A program made the translations under genes and the position numbers. Positions 1 through 8,212 of a DNA stretch of 24,017 bases are shown here, piece after piece. This DNA comes from a virus: IMG/VR virus record IMGVR_UViG_3300033149_002561, positions 1 to 24,017 of that record. One strand, given 5' to 3'. The notes beneath the pieces are model-generated. The model did not search any database, was not told the origin of the DNA, and saw only the letters and a list, made by a program, of their open reading frames with translations. Numbering within the stretch: the first letter of the stretch is position 1; each line of letters begins with the position of its first letter.

Positions 1-1038
1 TATAAATCTATCAATATATCCTTTAGTAGATAAAATATCACTTACACCTTCTGAAGCACCCAAAGAAAGTAAAGTAAAGATTTCTTTTTCTCCCCATAAA
101 CTAACAAGTGTTTCTTTTATTGCTTCATCTATATTCATACCAGACTTGGTTATCTTCTCTTTTAATTCATTAATTGCTTGTTCTATCTCATTGGGTGTTC
201 TAGCTCCCACTTTCTGTATTTGAGATGCATAAGCAATATTGCTAGAAACTAAATCTGGAAAAGTTTTAAGTTCAGCTCCTCTTGCAACAGTACCTTCACC
301 TATTTTATATTCAAATCCAATATCTGTTCTACCTATTCCACCTAATTGGGCTACACTAACTTCAGAAGAAAGAGATTTTAATATTTCTGCAGAACCAGCT
401 TCTTTAAGAGCTTCATAAACTATCTTATTAAAATCTGCTTCGTCCATGACCTTATAAAAAGCTTTTATCAAAGGAGACCAAACATCTTTAGGTAAATCTT
501 TTATTTTCCCTTTACCTATTTCTAAATTCTCACTTTCAAGTATAGCTAATAAACTGTTTATACTATCTTTGATAATTATTTCTTGAGAATATCTTTTTCT
601 TCCACTTAACTTATTTAAATTATTTATCATCTCTTCTACGTTTCTAACTATTGTTTTAGCAAAATCAATAGAAGACATACCAGTTTTACCTATTACATCT
701 CCAGCTTGTTCAGATATTTTTTGACCAGCCAATTCTTCATCTTTACTAATTATCTCCTTTATCCTACCCAATTGAGTAGATAAAACATGTTCTAAAGACT
801 GTCTGCCATAAATAGGTTTGAGTAAAGGCATAACTCCTTTAACAGTTTTCTTTACTTCATATAACTCTCTTCTCATTTCAGAAGTGTGTTCAGATAACAT
901 TCTTTCAAACATACTTGTATCAATAGATAAACCCCCTCTTTCTTCTAGTTGGGGAAACATATTAGATATCTCTAAAGCCAACTCTTGAGGATTAGATATT
1001 TCAGCATCAACAGATAGAGATACGCTTATATCAGCCAT
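1..1038 (-). CDS. Probable tail tape-measure protein, N-terminal part (3' end outside window)
   Basis: An open frame runs from an ATG at 1038 to the window edge, giving 346 residues with no stop, so the gene is partial. The start (MADISVSLSVDAEIS) lies 7 nt after the stop of the frameshifted tail assembly chaperone, the normal place for a tape-measure gene in tailed viruses. The visible part is mostly predicted helix, rich in Lys, Glu, Ile and Leu (for example SLEHVLSTQLGRIKEII), with a Gly/Ser-containing stretch near residues 220-270. No peptidase or membrane segment is visible in this portion. A tape-measure protein would set tail length and fill the tube lumen. The function is inferred from position, not from a recognised motif; another large tail or baseplate protein is possible. 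Confidence 0.7.
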   Translation of the reverse strand, partial: MADISVSLSVDAEISNPQELALEISNMFPQLEERGGLSIDTSMFERMLSEHTSEMRRELYEVKKTVKGVMPLLKPIYGRQSLEHVLSTQLGRIKEIISKDEELAGQKISEQAGDVIGKTGMSSIDFAKTIVRNVEEMINNLNKLSGRKRYSQEIIIKDSINSLLAILESENLEIGKGKIKDLPKDVWSPLIKAFYKVMDEADFNKIVYEALKEAGSAEILKSLSSEVSVAQLGGIGRTDIGFEYKIGEGTVARGAELKTFPDLVSSNIAYASQIQKVGARTPNEIEQAINELKEKITKSGMNIDEAIKETLVSLWGEKEIFTLLSLGASEGVSDILSTKGYIDRFI

Positions 1039-1045
1039 TACTTAT

Positions 1046-1596
1046 TTACCATCCTTTATTTTCATCTTTTTCTTTTTCTGGTGGACCAATGAATTGAGCA
1101 ATAAACATTATCTCATTCAAAGACATATTTAACACTTCTTTCGGTGATTTACCTATTGTTTTACAAATTTTCCAGACATATTTTCCGAGAGTGCTTCTTG
1201 CAAACTTGACAACTGCACTCTCGTCTGGTGGAAAAAAGCCAGAGAGTTAGCAAAAACAACTATACTGGTAACCATACCTTTAGGCATTTTATCAATGACT
1301 GAAGGAGTTAGTTTAGGTTCAATTACACATTGATGAACAATAAACCTATCTTTTTCCGCTTGAGTAGGAAACTGTATTGTTTCCATCTTTATTTGAGTAG
1401 ATAAATCAATAGGTTTAACTTTAAAAGTAAATTCTTTATTTATTTCTTCATATTTAATAGTTATAACAGAAATCAACTCTTCACTTAACATGTCTATAGC
1501 TTTACATATGTCTTCATTTGGTGTGTCTATACCCAATTCTTCTGATAATTTATCCAATTTTTCTTTGAACTTTTTTTCTTTATTCTCGTTACTCAT
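1046..1596 (-). CDS. Tail assembly chaperone, long form made by -1 ribosomal frameshift
   Basis: The zero frame is read from ATG 1596 through the heptamer T TTT TTC (1237-1231). The ribosome then moves back one base and continues in the -1 frame to TAA at 1048-1046. The product has 122 residues from the upstream frame and 61 new ones, 183 in all. The extension starts PPDESAVVKFARS, continues with a plausible protein sequence (KYVWKICKTIGKSP, EIMFIAQFIGPPEKEK) and ends 7 nt before the tape-measure ATG. This matches the G/GT arrangement known from phage lambda and many other tailed phages, where the long form binds the tape-measure protein and the short form coats it during tail assembly. The -1 frame has a TAA just upstream of the slippery site, so it cannot be entered from an earlier start and needs the shift. 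The layout is seen directly; use of the shift is inferred. Confidence 0.85.
1153..1596 (-). CDS. Tail assembly chaperone, short (unshifted) form
   Basis: This 147-residue protein runs from ATG 1596 to TAG at 1155-1153. It has a charged, helical N-terminus (residues 1-40), a middle region (TFKVKPIDLSTQIKM, about residues 57-71) and a helical segment with PKGMVTSIVVFANSLAFF at residues 105-122. After the slippery site it continues with a separate 25-residue tail (HQTRVQLSS to KFVKQ) that the long form lacks. Its size, position between tail-tube and tape-measure genes, and the overlapping -1 frame identify it as the G-like tail assembly chaperone. No SD sequence precedes the ATG, and an A/T box lies about 25 nt upstream, so it may be read from a leaderless transcript. 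Sequence similarity to a named chaperone family could not be judged by eye. Confidence 0.8.
   Translation of the reverse strand: MSNENKEKKFKEKLDKLSEELGIDTPNEDICKAIDMLSEELISVITIKYEEINKEFTFKVKPIDLSTQIKMETIQFPTQAEKDRFIVHQCVIEPKLTPSVIDKMPKGMVTSIVVFANSLAFFHQTRVQLSSLQEALSENMSGKFVKQ
1186..1237 (-). promoter_or_regulatory. -1 programmed ribosomal frameshift signal (slippery heptamer plus stem-loop)
   Basis: On the minus strand the heptamer T TTT TTC occupies 1237-1231, in the X XXY YYZ phase relative to the chaperone frame (GCT TTT TTC CAC). Both tRNAs can re-pair after a one-base backward slip. Seven bases later CGAGAGTGC (1223-1215) pairs perfectly with GCACTCTCG (1194-1186), a 9-bp stem with 6 G/C pairs and a 20-nt loop, unusually stable for such A/T-rich DNA. 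Spacer length and stem position match known -1 frameshift stimulators. The loop could be larger-order folded, but no convincing pseudoknot partner was found. Confidence 0.85.
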
Positions 1597-1616
1597 TAAT
1601 TAATAATTAAACTTTT

Positions 1617-1626
1617 ATTATTTAAT
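1617..1626 (-). promoter_or_regulatory. Candidate TATA box for the tail chaperone gene
   Basis: ATTAAATAAT on the minus strand is centred about 25 nt before ATG 1596 and overlaps the end of the preceding gene. The spacing fits archaeal leaderless transcription and no SD sequence is present. In DNA this A/T-rich a chance match is possible. Confidence 0.4.
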
Positions 1627-2178
1627 GCTTTTGTCTCTCATACTTTTAGCCCAGAAATCTATTGTTTCAAAAGCAAAATTACCTTGGGTGGTATCTATGA
1701 CTGATTTTATACCTATTAAACCACTAAAAATTATTCTTCTACCAGAATAAGCTACATCAAATTTTATCTCTGCATCATTAGGAGATAAAAAAGGTTCTCC
1801 AGCATTAGCTAATTTATCACTATAATCAGAAGGAGAAAGTAAAAGAGCCATACCTAATGAGGATAAACCATAATTACTTTTTAATACTGCTTTTTGCACA
1901 GAACATTTTATTGTTGTTCTATGTCTCAAGTAATCAGTAGCCAAAATAGAAGTAGAATAAACTGTTCCCAATTGATAATTGGGAGGACCACCAATAGACC
2001 AATAAGGTTCTCCTACTGTTTCTATTTCTGAACGAAACTTTTGTGCTGTTCCAATAGGTAAATCATAAACAGTTAAACTCGGAATATCTATTCTTATTAT
2101 TACATCGTTAGAATGAACCACAGAGTAAGGATTATTACCAACAACTATATTACTAAAACTATAATCATCTTCAGACAT
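1618..2178 (-). CDS. Uncharacterised tail-region structural protein
   Basis: This is a 186-residue protein with ATG at 2178, lying between the tail tube gene and the tail assembly chaperone. The sequence looks beta-rich, with short alternating hydrophobic strands (DVIIRIDIPSLTVYDL near residue 25, AEIKFDVAYSGRRIIFSGLIGIKS near residues 136-159). It ends in a short basic helix (FWAKSMRDKSIK). No membrane segment or enzyme motif is seen. Its place suggests a virion or tail-assembly component, such as a second tube-like protein or a tail-associated adaptor. No family is recognised. A T-rich tract just upstream may separate its transcription from that of the tube gene. The stop is 21 nt before the chaperone start. 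Confidence 0.75.
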   Translation of the reverse strand: MSEDDYSFSNIVVGNNPYSVVHSNDVIIRIDIPSLTVYDLPIGTAQKFRSEIETVGEPYWSIGGPPNYQLGTVYSTSILATDYLRHRTTIKCSVQKAVLKSNYGLSSLGMALLLSPSDYSDKLANAGEPFLSPNDAEIKFDVAYSGRRIIFSGLIGIKSVIDTTQGNFAFETIDFWAKSMRDKSIK

Positions 2179-2194
2179 TGTTATCTATTATAAT

Positions 2195-2218
2195 AAAAAA
2201 AAAGAAAGTAAAGAATGT
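2195..2218 (-). terminator. Oligo-T tract after the tail tube gene
   Basis: Read on the minus strand, the 3' flank of the tube gene contains an interrupted pyrimidine tract ending in nine consecutive T (2203-2195). Archaeal RNA polymerase commonly terminates at such T-tracts without a hairpin, and no hairpin is evident here. Termination is inferred. Confidence 0.4.
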
Positions 2219-2243
2219 TTTGGTATAATTTTATTTTATTATT

Positions 2244-2819
2244 TTATGTTCCCACATTAATATCGTATCTAGCATATCTAAAGTTTCCTTCCAATTCAGC
2301 GTTTTGGAAGTCTCCTTGATTACCATCAAAAGCTCTTCTATAAAAAGTAATATCATAAAGAACATGTTTTTTATTCTTTCTTAGATTAATTACTTCTATC
2401 TGAAAAGTATAAGGTAGAAAATGTTTTCCTTCGGAAGTATTCTCATTCCACAAAAATGTGGCTGGGTCAATACCTTCTATAGAATCATGAAATAAAGAAG
2501 TTGTTCCATCAGCCTCATTAACTATAACTCCAAGAGCATATTTAAACAATTCATAATTAATGTGTTTAATTCTAACTCTAAAAGTACCTAAAAAGTTAGA
2601 AGGTCGTTGTTCTATAGGTATATTTGTTCCATATCCATGTAAAATAGACATATCGTTTCTATCTTCCCAACGAATATAATCTATTCTACCTATAACTTGA
2701 GAATTGGTTTCTCCACCCAAAGAATCTTTAAATGCTGGAAGAGCTAAATCTCCTACTTGTGTTTCTCCAGATATTTTTAATACTATATCAGTACTGTGGT
2801 CAGATTTGTATTCTGGCAT
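2244..2819 (-). CDS. Probable tail tube protein
   Basis: This 191-residue protein lies immediately downstream of the sheath gene, the usual place for the tail tube (gp19-like) in contractile-tail viruses, and its length is close to that family's. The sequence starts MPEYKSDHSTDIVLKISG and is beta-rich throughout, for example LGTFRVRIKHINYELF (about residues 77-92) and YTFQIEVINLRKNKKHVLYD (about residues 136-155). ATG 2819 was chosen over an in-frame GTG at 2828 because GGAGTGAT (2831-2824), which overlaps the sheath stop codon, leaves a good 4-nt spacer to the ATG. It would polymerise into the rigid inner tube inside the sheath. Identity is inferred from position, length and fold character rather than a signature motif. 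Confidence 0.72.
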   Translation of the reverse strand: MPEYKSDHSTDIVLKISGETQVGDLALPAFKDSLGGETNSQVIGRIDYIRWEDRNDMSILHGYGTNIPIEQRPSNFLGTFRVRIKHINYELFKYALGVIVNEADGTTSLFHDSIEGIDPATFLWNENTSEGKHFLPYTFQIEVINLRKNKKHVLYDITFYRRAFDGNQGDFQNAELEGNFRYARYDINVGT

Positions 2820-2830
2820 TTTAATCACTC

Positions 2831-4102
2831 CTATAATGTTGCAGAGACTACAAGATTTACTTGTATCTCATTTATTTCAAACACTGGCACTATTGTAGCA
2901 TCGCATCTCATTATTCTATTTACTTCATCTTCAGTAGATGCATAAACATTTACTGCAAACTCTTTTATCATTCCTTGTGAAACCATTTGTCTGAGAGTGC
3001 TTTCCACTCTTGATTTGGCAGTAGAACGACCTATCGCCGTATTTTGCGAAAACAAAAATGGTAATAAGGTATTTCTTATTCTTTTAGCTGCGGTATCAGC
3101 TATTTCTCTGGTGGTTAAATATTGAAAATCTGAAGTAACGGGAGAAAAAGTCCATCCCTTATCAAACATATAAGTAATAGCCGACCCAGTTGTCCATCTA
3201 CGTGGAAACAAAACATGGTCATCGCTCATACTTTCCATATCAGATTTCTTAAGTACAGCTTTAGTAGTACTACCAGACCAAACTGGAGTAAAACCTAAAG
3301 ATTTTAGAGGAACATGAGGTTGCATAGCCGCTCTTCTTCCAGCTAACCAAGCAGATAACCAATTACCTCCTATTTCTACACTTCCAGAAGCAAGAGATAA
3401 GGTAGCTAAATGACTGTCAGAAGCGTCATAAACTACATTACCAAATTTGTGTATAGTATTACCTATCAACGTTATGGTTCTTCCATAATCAGATTTGGCA
3501 GAAGAATAATTGCTTAAGTCATAAGTTGTTCCACTAAAAGCTTCTTGAAAGCTAACACCAGTAATATAAATTCTTTCTTTTCCATTATTCACATTTGAAG
3601 CAGTTTCCATTTCTGTGGTTACTGCTGAAATAGGTGGTTTTCCAGCTATAACTACATAGTAAATATCATCAAATTCTCGAAGTTTAGCAAGAGCTTGGGT
3701 AGTTCCAGTATCAGCACTTGTACCATATGTACCAGTTCCAGATAAAACACAAGCATAAACTTTTGATGCTCCACCAAGAAAAGCTAGTTCTACAGCTCTA
3801 ATAAGATTAGTCTCATTATCATAAGCACCCGTTCCAAAAGTAGAATTACTAAATGTTCCACTATCCCAAGAACCACTCATAGCTAATCCACATTTTTGAA
3901 CAGCATCAATAAGATTATTCCAAACAAAAACTTCCCCCTCATTTGATGCACTCCACTTTTCTGCTTCAGTAATATTATAACCACTTGAACCACTTTGCAT
4001 GTGTCCAATAATAGCCACAGCCCCAGTAGTAGTCGAAGGAGTTGGGGCTATCCCTCGTGTGGTTTCATTTATGTATATACCAGCAAGTTTATGTGATGAC
4101 AT
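2831..4102 (-). CDS. Contractile tail sheath protein
   Basis: This 423-residue protein has the hallmarks of tail sheath proteins. The N-terminus is AGIYINETTRGIAP (residues 7-20), like the typical PGVYI-E start, followed by TGAVAIIGHM. The C-terminal domain contains TTREIADTAAKRIRNTLLPF (about residues 330-349), RQMVSQGMIKEFAV, and a last strand CDATIVPVFEINEIQVNLV. The middle is a Gly/Ser/Thr-rich variable region that probably faces outward, with at least five N-X-S/T sequons (NET, NIT, NST, NET, NYS). It would form the contractile outer cylinder that drives the tube into the host. It starts at an ATG with no SD but a good TATA box 27 nt upstream, so it likely begins its own transcript, consistent with high demand. 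Its stop codon overlaps the SD of the tube gene. Confidence 0.92.
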   Translation of the reverse strand: MSSHKLAGIYINETTRGIAPTPSTTTGAVAIIGHMQSGSSGYNITEAEKWSASNEGEVFVWNNLIDAVQKCGLAMSGSWDSGTFSNSTFGTGAYDNETNLIRAVELAFLGGASKVYACVLSGTGTYGTSADTGTTQALAKLREFDDIYYVVIAGKPPISAVTTEMETASNVNNGKERIYITGVSFQEAFSGTTYDLSNYSSAKSDYGRTITLIGNTIHKFGNVVYDASDSHLATLSLASGSVEIGGNWLSAWLAGRRAAMQPHVPLKSLGFTPVWSGSTTKAVLKKSDMESMSDDHVLFPRRWTTGSAITYMFDKGWTFSPVTSDFQYLTTREIADTAAKRIRNTLLPFLFSQNTAIGRSTAKSRVESTLRQMVSQGMIKEFAVNVYASTEDEVNRIMRCDATIVPVFEINEIQVNLVVSATL

Positions 4103-4124
4103 ATATTACTTTGCGAATGAGTAT

Positions 4125-4133
4125 TATTTAAAT
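4125..4133 (-). promoter_or_regulatory. TATA box of the tail sheath gene
   Basis: ATTTAAATA on the minus strand is centred 27 nt before the sheath ATG (4102), directly after the stop of the preceding gene. The distance fits a leaderless archaeal transcript. No SD lies in between. Confidence 0.65.
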
Positions 4134-4140
4134 CTTTTAC

Positions 4141-4848
4141 TCAATTGCTTATACTCCCAGAAGTATTTAAAACATCATATGAAGCTTCTGTTCCAGAAGA
4201 AATATAAGTTCTTTGAACTATATCTTCTACCCAAGTTGTGTAATCTTTCATTCCAGTTGGTGGTTTAAAATAAACATCTGCTACAATAGTTGTCCATATA
4301 GCTCTTCTATACTCCTCACTTACCATAGCTTTATGGTCTACCTCTTTTATGATTCTATCTGTCTGGTCAAAACCTAATATTTCGGAACGAACAACTCTTA
4401 AATCTCTTATACCTACATTATACAAAGCGTTACTTTCTGGAGTATTACCCCACTCTAACCAGTTCTCAACTTGACCAGCTACAACATCTCTTTCCCACCC
4501 ATTGTGTCCCCAAACATCAAACCTCACAACATATTCACACGTTTTACCATAAACTGTTGTTCCACTACTCCCACTAGAAGTAGGAATATTAAACAACATA
4601 GCACCGTAATAATATTGATTGGTTTCAGATACAACAGTAACTACACAAGTAGGTAATTGAATATTCTCTTTAGTAGGAAAATCTCCAACAAATTTTATTG
4701 TTGCTCCACCAGCTCCAGACTGTAAATAAACTGTTTCTGCAGTACCAGAAAGAAAATTAATTAAGTGAGCTTTTATACTATCTATAGGAGAAAAAGCTCT
4801 TCCATCATATTGAACCAATACTGAACCACTATAACTATCATAAGACAT
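4141..4848 (-). CDS. Probable tail terminator / tail completion protein
   Basis: This protein of about 235 residues lies directly upstream of the sheath and downstream of the gp10-like gene, where tail terminator (completion) proteins usually sit. It is mixed alpha/beta. An early helical segment, FSPIDSIKAHLINFLSG, is followed by strands such as YVVRFDVWGHNGWERDVVAG (about residues 107-126), and then IKEVDHKAMVSEEYRRAIWTTIVADVYFK near residues 165-195. Phage terminators typically have this helix-then-sheet order and an 'xYRRxIW...DVxF' type late strand, but that reading is inference. Two ATG codons are possible, 4857 and 4848. AGAGGAT is only 1-2 nt from the first, so 4848 is preferred. The start overlaps the end of the preceding gene by several bases, suggesting translational coupling. 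Confidence 0.65.
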   Translation of the reverse strand: MSYDSYSGSVLVQYDGRAFSPIDSIKAHLINFLSGTAETVYLQSGAGGATIKFVGDFPTKENIQLPTCVVTVVSETNQYYYGAMLFNIPTSSGSSGTTVYGKTCEYVVRFDVWGHNGWERDVVAGQVENWLEWGNTPESNALYNVGIRDLRVVRSEILGFDQTDRIIKEVDHKAMVSEEYRRAIWTTIVADVYFKPPTGMKDYTTWVEDIVQRTYISSGTEASYDVLNTSGSISN

Positions 4849-5353
4849 ATTTATCATATCCTCTCGGAATAGTTTTTACACTAAAAGCTTTCTCCAAAGC
4901 ATCTATAACTATTTTTCTTCTTTTAGACAAAACATTTTCATATGTAGTTTTTTCTATTGGTCTTCCAAATCCTTCAGTATTCCAATAGTTTAAGTGTTCT
5001 CCTATAAAAATAAATTCACTATCTAATTTTCCTACTAATTCATCACTCATAGTAGAACCAAACTTTATATCAGCCATATCAGTATTTTTTCCAATCATAA
5101 TATCTCTAATAGCCCGAAGACTATCTCCAGTTTTCTTCATCGCATCTGGGTCGTAATCATATCCTTGTAATAAATATTTACTTTCCGTATCTGGTTTTCT
5201 TGGAAGAAAATTATATAAAGAATAAGCATTACTTACTACATCATACATCTCTTTAGCTATTCCTCTACTTATATAATTAGATGCAAATTTCATACCACGT
5301 TTTAAATATCTCACAGATTTAGGAGAATATTTAAATTTCAACTTAATAATCAT
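4838..5353 (-). CDS. Probable head-tail joining protein (HK97 gp10-like)
   Basis: This is a 171-residue basic protein starting MIIKLKFKYSPKSVRYLKRG. It has a helical N-terminal half, the segment YWNTEGFGRPIEKTTYENVL around residues 122-141, and a closing helix RRKIVIDALEKAF (about residues 145-157). A glycine/proline turn before a final 'RRxIxxALxxAF' helix is typical of HK97 gp10-like tail completion proteins, and the position just before the terminator and sheath genes agrees. No SD is seen. A weak A/T box (TTTATTTATTA, 5384-5374) lies about 26 nt upstream, so a separate promoter is possible. The assignment is an inference from context and general features. Confidence 0.6.
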   Translation of the reverse strand: MIIKLKFKYSPKSVRYLKRGMKFASNYISRGIAKEMYDVVSNAYSLYNFLPRKPDTESKYLLQGYDYDPDAMKKTGDSLRAIRDIMIGKNTDMADIKFGSTMSDELVGKLDSEFIFIGEHLNYWNTEGFGRPIEKTTYENVLSKRRKIVIDALEKAFSVKTIPRGYDKYVL

Positions 5354-5404
5354 AATTAAAAAATGAAAAGGATAATAAATAAATGTTTTTACATTATTTT
5401 TATT

Positions 5405-5728
5405 TTATCTTTCATCGGTAACGTCATACTTTTTGACTATAACATTATCTTTCTTGTTAATGAGTGTATCTACAAGTCGAGTTATATTTTTCTTTTGTTC
5501 ATTGCTTTCCATTTTTACCTTGTTAATCGTATAAGTAACTCTACTATTATGTTGTTCTATAACAATATTCTTCGCTAATTCCCAAGTAAGAATGTTACAT
5601 CTACTAATCAACTCGCTAACAAATTTTTCTTCATCAAGAATAATAATATTATTCTGTCTAAAGTAATTAATGAGATAGTTAGGACATATATTAACAATTG
5701 GTTTATCCCACTCTTTATTATTAGACAT
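5405..5728 (-). CDS. Small hypothetical protein after the glycosyltransferases
   Basis: This 107-residue protein is not recognised. It is polar, Asn/Lys/Ile-rich and probably helical (EEKFVSELISRCNILTWELA near residues 33-52), with no membrane segment and only two cysteines (residues 15 and 44). Its ATG overlaps the stop of the preceding glycosyltransferase by one base (TAATG), and GAGGAG lies 8 nt upstream, so it is translated from the same message. The tight coupling to two glycosyltransferases suggests a role with them or in head-tail joining, but the sequence does not show which. Confidence 0.75.
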   Translation of the reverse strand: MSNNKEWDKPIVNICPNYLINYFRQNNIIILDEEKFVSELISRCNILTWELAKNIVIEQHNSRVTYTINKVKMESNEQKKNITRLVDTLINKKDNVIVKKYDVTDER

Positions 5729-6861
5729 TATTTTTTCTCCTCTTTTTCCTCATTAACTATAACATCGTATAGTTTCTTTCCAGCCTTTTCCCAAGACCAT
5801 TGTTGGACATCTTTCCTAGCTCTTTCTCCTAACTCTTTACATATGTCTGGATGTTCATAAGCGTATCTCATAACTTTTCTTAAGTTATCAACAGAAGGTA
5901 TAGCCCATTTCAAACCATTAAGAGGAGAATACCATCCATCTCCATTACTTATTTCCATCTTTTCTGGTTTAACTAATAAAGAATTTTTTCTGTTCATATA
6001 AGTTAAATGTCCTCCATACTCTTGAGCTATAGCTGGTACCCCACATGCCATACTTTGCATGTAAGGTAAACACCAACTTTCTCCTTTGCTTGGTAAAACA
6101 AAACAATCAGCACTATTATATAATTTGCGTAACCCTTCTTGATTAAACATTTGTCCTATAACCATTATATGTGGAGGATTTTTTAGACCCATATTATAAC
6201 TTAATCTCTTTATACTGTTTTGTATATCTACCATAGTAGAAAAACTGTTATCCATACCATAAGTTTTGATTATTAGATTTACTTGGTCATTTCCAGTAAA
6301 TTCGCTAAAGTAAGCCATTAATAATTCCTTAAAACCTTTACGTATTATCCATTGACCTAAAGAAAGAAAAACAAACCTATCCTTGTCATCTTTTTTCAAC
6401 ATTGGTTCATCTGGATAAAAAACATTTGTATCCACTCCATGAGGAACTATATGTATAGGTTTGGTACCTTTTCCTACTGCTTCTTCAATCATTTCTTTTA
6501 CGAAATCATTTATAGTTATATATTCATCATATACTTGTATTAATTGTTTCCATAAGGGTGGAAGCCTATCATTTTCCCAAACAAATTTTAAAATATTTCT
6601 TTTATGCGTAGGTGGAGTGTTAAAAACAACTGGTGTTCCATACCTTAACAATGGAACATTCTTGGTTGAAGTATTCTCCAACATATTAGTAAATATCTCC
6701 ATCTCTTCTTCTGAGATATTTAATCTCATTTTATCTACATGTTTATCTACTAAATGAATATCTAGACCTAACTTATCTAATTCTAATAACAATTTTCTTG
6801 CTACAAATGAGTATCCAGATGGAGCAAAAACACTAGTCTCTATTTTTACATCTGCTGTCAT
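5728..6861 (-). CDS. GT-B fold glycosyltransferase (family 4-like)
   Basis: This 377-residue protein has the layout of retaining GT4-type glycosyltransferases. The N-terminal acceptor domain has APSGYSFVARKLLLELDKLG (residues 13-32), the domain link has PHGVDTNVF (140-148), and the C-terminal nucleotide-sugar domain starts FVFLSLGQWIIRKGF (163-177). The sugar-binding segment is KGESWCLPYMQSMACGVPAI (259-278). The usual E-x7-E motif reads E261-x7-Q269, so the second glutamate is replaced. It would transfer a sugar from a nucleotide donor in the cytoplasm. The gene abuts the stop of the upstream glycosyltransferase and is embedded in the neck/tail operon, so a virion protein is a plausible target. 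Donor and acceptor cannot be told from sequence. Confidence 0.88.
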   Translation of the reverse strand: MTADVKIETSVFAPSGYSFVARKLLLELDKLGLDIHLVDKHVDKMRLNISEEEMEIFTNMLENTSTKNVPLLRYGTPVVFNTPPTHKRNILKFVWENDRLPPLWKQLIQVYDEYITINDFVKEMIEEAVGKGTKPIHIVPHGVDTNVFYPDEPMLKKDDKDRFVFLSLGQWIIRKGFKELLMAYFSEFTGNDQVNLIIKTYGMDNSFSTMVDIQNSIKRLSYNMGLKNPPHIMVIGQMFNQEGLRKLYNSADCFVLPSKGESWCLPYMQSMACGVPAIAQEYGGHLTYMNRKNSLLVKPEKMEISNGDGWYSPLNGLKWAIPSVDNLRKVMRYAYEHPDICKELGERARKDVQQWSWEKAGKKLYDVIVNEEKEEKK

Positions 6862-8190
6862 TTAAACCAACCCCACTCTATTATTTACTTTTTCAAATAT
6901 ATCTATCCACATTTTTTCCACTACCTTCCAGTCATAATGTTTCACTGCCCATTCTCTAGCATTCTTCTTTTGTTCATCTATTAATCCTCTATTTTTATAA
7001 TACGTTTCCATAGACATAGCCAAAGCATCTATATCTACCCATGCTTTATTTACTCCAGAATGTTCTAAATATAATCTAGAAAAAGGTACAGCCATTCCTC
7101 TTGCTTCTTTCAAATCTAATATTTTTCCTTCTTCATCTGCGGCTATTAACTCTCTTGTAGTAGTATAGTCTGTTACTATCGTAGGTAATCCGCATGACAT
7201 TCCTTCCACAATTGGGATACCAAAACCTTCTCCTCCAGTAGATAAAACATGAACATCAAAAGAGTTATACAATAAAGCCAAATCTTGTGTAGGAATACCC
7301 TCTATAAAATCATAAGTTGCTCCACCTCTTTTTCTTTGAGGAGTAATAATAATATTGTTGTTTAAACCTAGAGTATCTATCCATTCCATAAACAAATAAT
7401 CGTGGTTCAAATCTGGAACAAAAAGAGGGTCTTTGGGGTCTAAATGAAGATATAGAAAACATGTTCTTTGTTTTTCTTCTATATCTTCTTTTGTTGCCCC
7501 AGTCTCAAGAAACTTTTTAAAAGCTGCCAAAAGTCTGATATGATGTTTTCTCAAATTAAGTCTCGCCACCGAACCAAAGATAAACATTTCTTCCAAATCA
7601 CAACTATTTATTCCTATTCCATACATATCAAAAAAAGCTTTTCTACACTCTATTTTATTTGCTGGGCTAAAAACTCTCGTATCTACTCCATGAGGAACAT
7701 ACTCACTATCCAAATTTAATTGTAATCTCACTAGTTCTCTTCCATATTTACTCATCGCTATTCTTACATCAGCTTTCTTTAATGTATCAGCTATTAACCT
7801 ATTTATTGGATGTCCATCTATTGGAAAATACCATAACCAGAAAGGTCTGGGTATAACTCCTAACGTATCCACCATATGAGCATCACCTTGAGTAAATACT
7901 ACTTCTGGATTAGTCATTTGAAAAAGCGACTCATAACTATCTTTTCCAAATGGTGCTCTTCCTTTTACTCCATGAATTTTATACGGATAACCTTTTATTT
8001 CTGGGTTTCCTCTTGTTTGCCAACCCAGATAATGTACATCCCATTTCATCTTTGTAGATGCTATTTCAGCTATCTTTCCACACTGATTAGCAAATCCCGT
8101 TGGATAATAAGGACTATCCGAACCAAAAATAGCCACTGGTTTTACTTCTTTTTTTATTCTCTTATTTTTGTTATCTACTTTATCTGTCAT
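6862..8190 (-). CDS. GT-B fold glycosyltransferase (family 4-like)
   Basis: This is a 442-residue glycosyltransferase. The N-terminal domain has SDSPYYPTGFANQCGKIAEI (residues 24-43), the link region has YVPHGVDTRVF (164-174), and the C-terminal domain opens with FIFGSVARLNLRKHHIRLL (203-221). The donor-binding segment GGEGFGIPIVEGMSCGLP (319-336) has an intact E321-x7-E329 motif. It differs clearly from the second enzyme downstream, so the pair probably adds different sugars or uses different acceptors. The start ATG has no SD; a TATA box is centred about 27 nt upstream. It therefore opens a transcription unit that continues into the next glycosyltransferase and probably the tail completion genes. 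Confidence 0.9.
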   Translation of the reverse strand: MTDKVDNKNKRIKKEVKPVAIFGSDSPYYPTGFANQCGKIAEIASTKMKWDVHYLGWQTRGNPEIKGYPYKIHGVKGRAPFGKDSYESLFQMTNPEVVFTQGDAHMVDTLGVIPRPFWLWYFPIDGHPINRLIADTLKKADVRIAMSKYGRELVRLQLNLDSEYVPHGVDTRVFSPANKIECRKAFFDMYGIGINSCDLEEMFIFGSVARLNLRKHHIRLLAAFKKFLETGATKEDIEEKQRTCFLYLHLDPKDPLFVPDLNHDYLFMEWIDTLGLNNNIIITPQRKRGGATYDFIEGIPTQDLALLYNSFDVHVLSTGGEGFGIPIVEGMSCGLPTIVTDYTTTRELIAADEEGKILDLKEARGMAVPFSRLYLEHSGVNKAWVDIDALAMSMETYYKNRGLIDEQKKNAREWAVKHYDWKVVEKMWIDIFEKVNNRVGLV

Positions 8191-8212
8191 ATATAACTCA
8201 TTATTTTTATAT

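Noticed and set aside
1153-1596. Apparent frame break in the tail chaperone as a sequencing error or pseudogene
   Set aside because: The break coincides with a canonical slippery heptamer and a perfectly placed stem, and the unshifted frame stays open for another 25 codons. A programmed shift is the better explanation.
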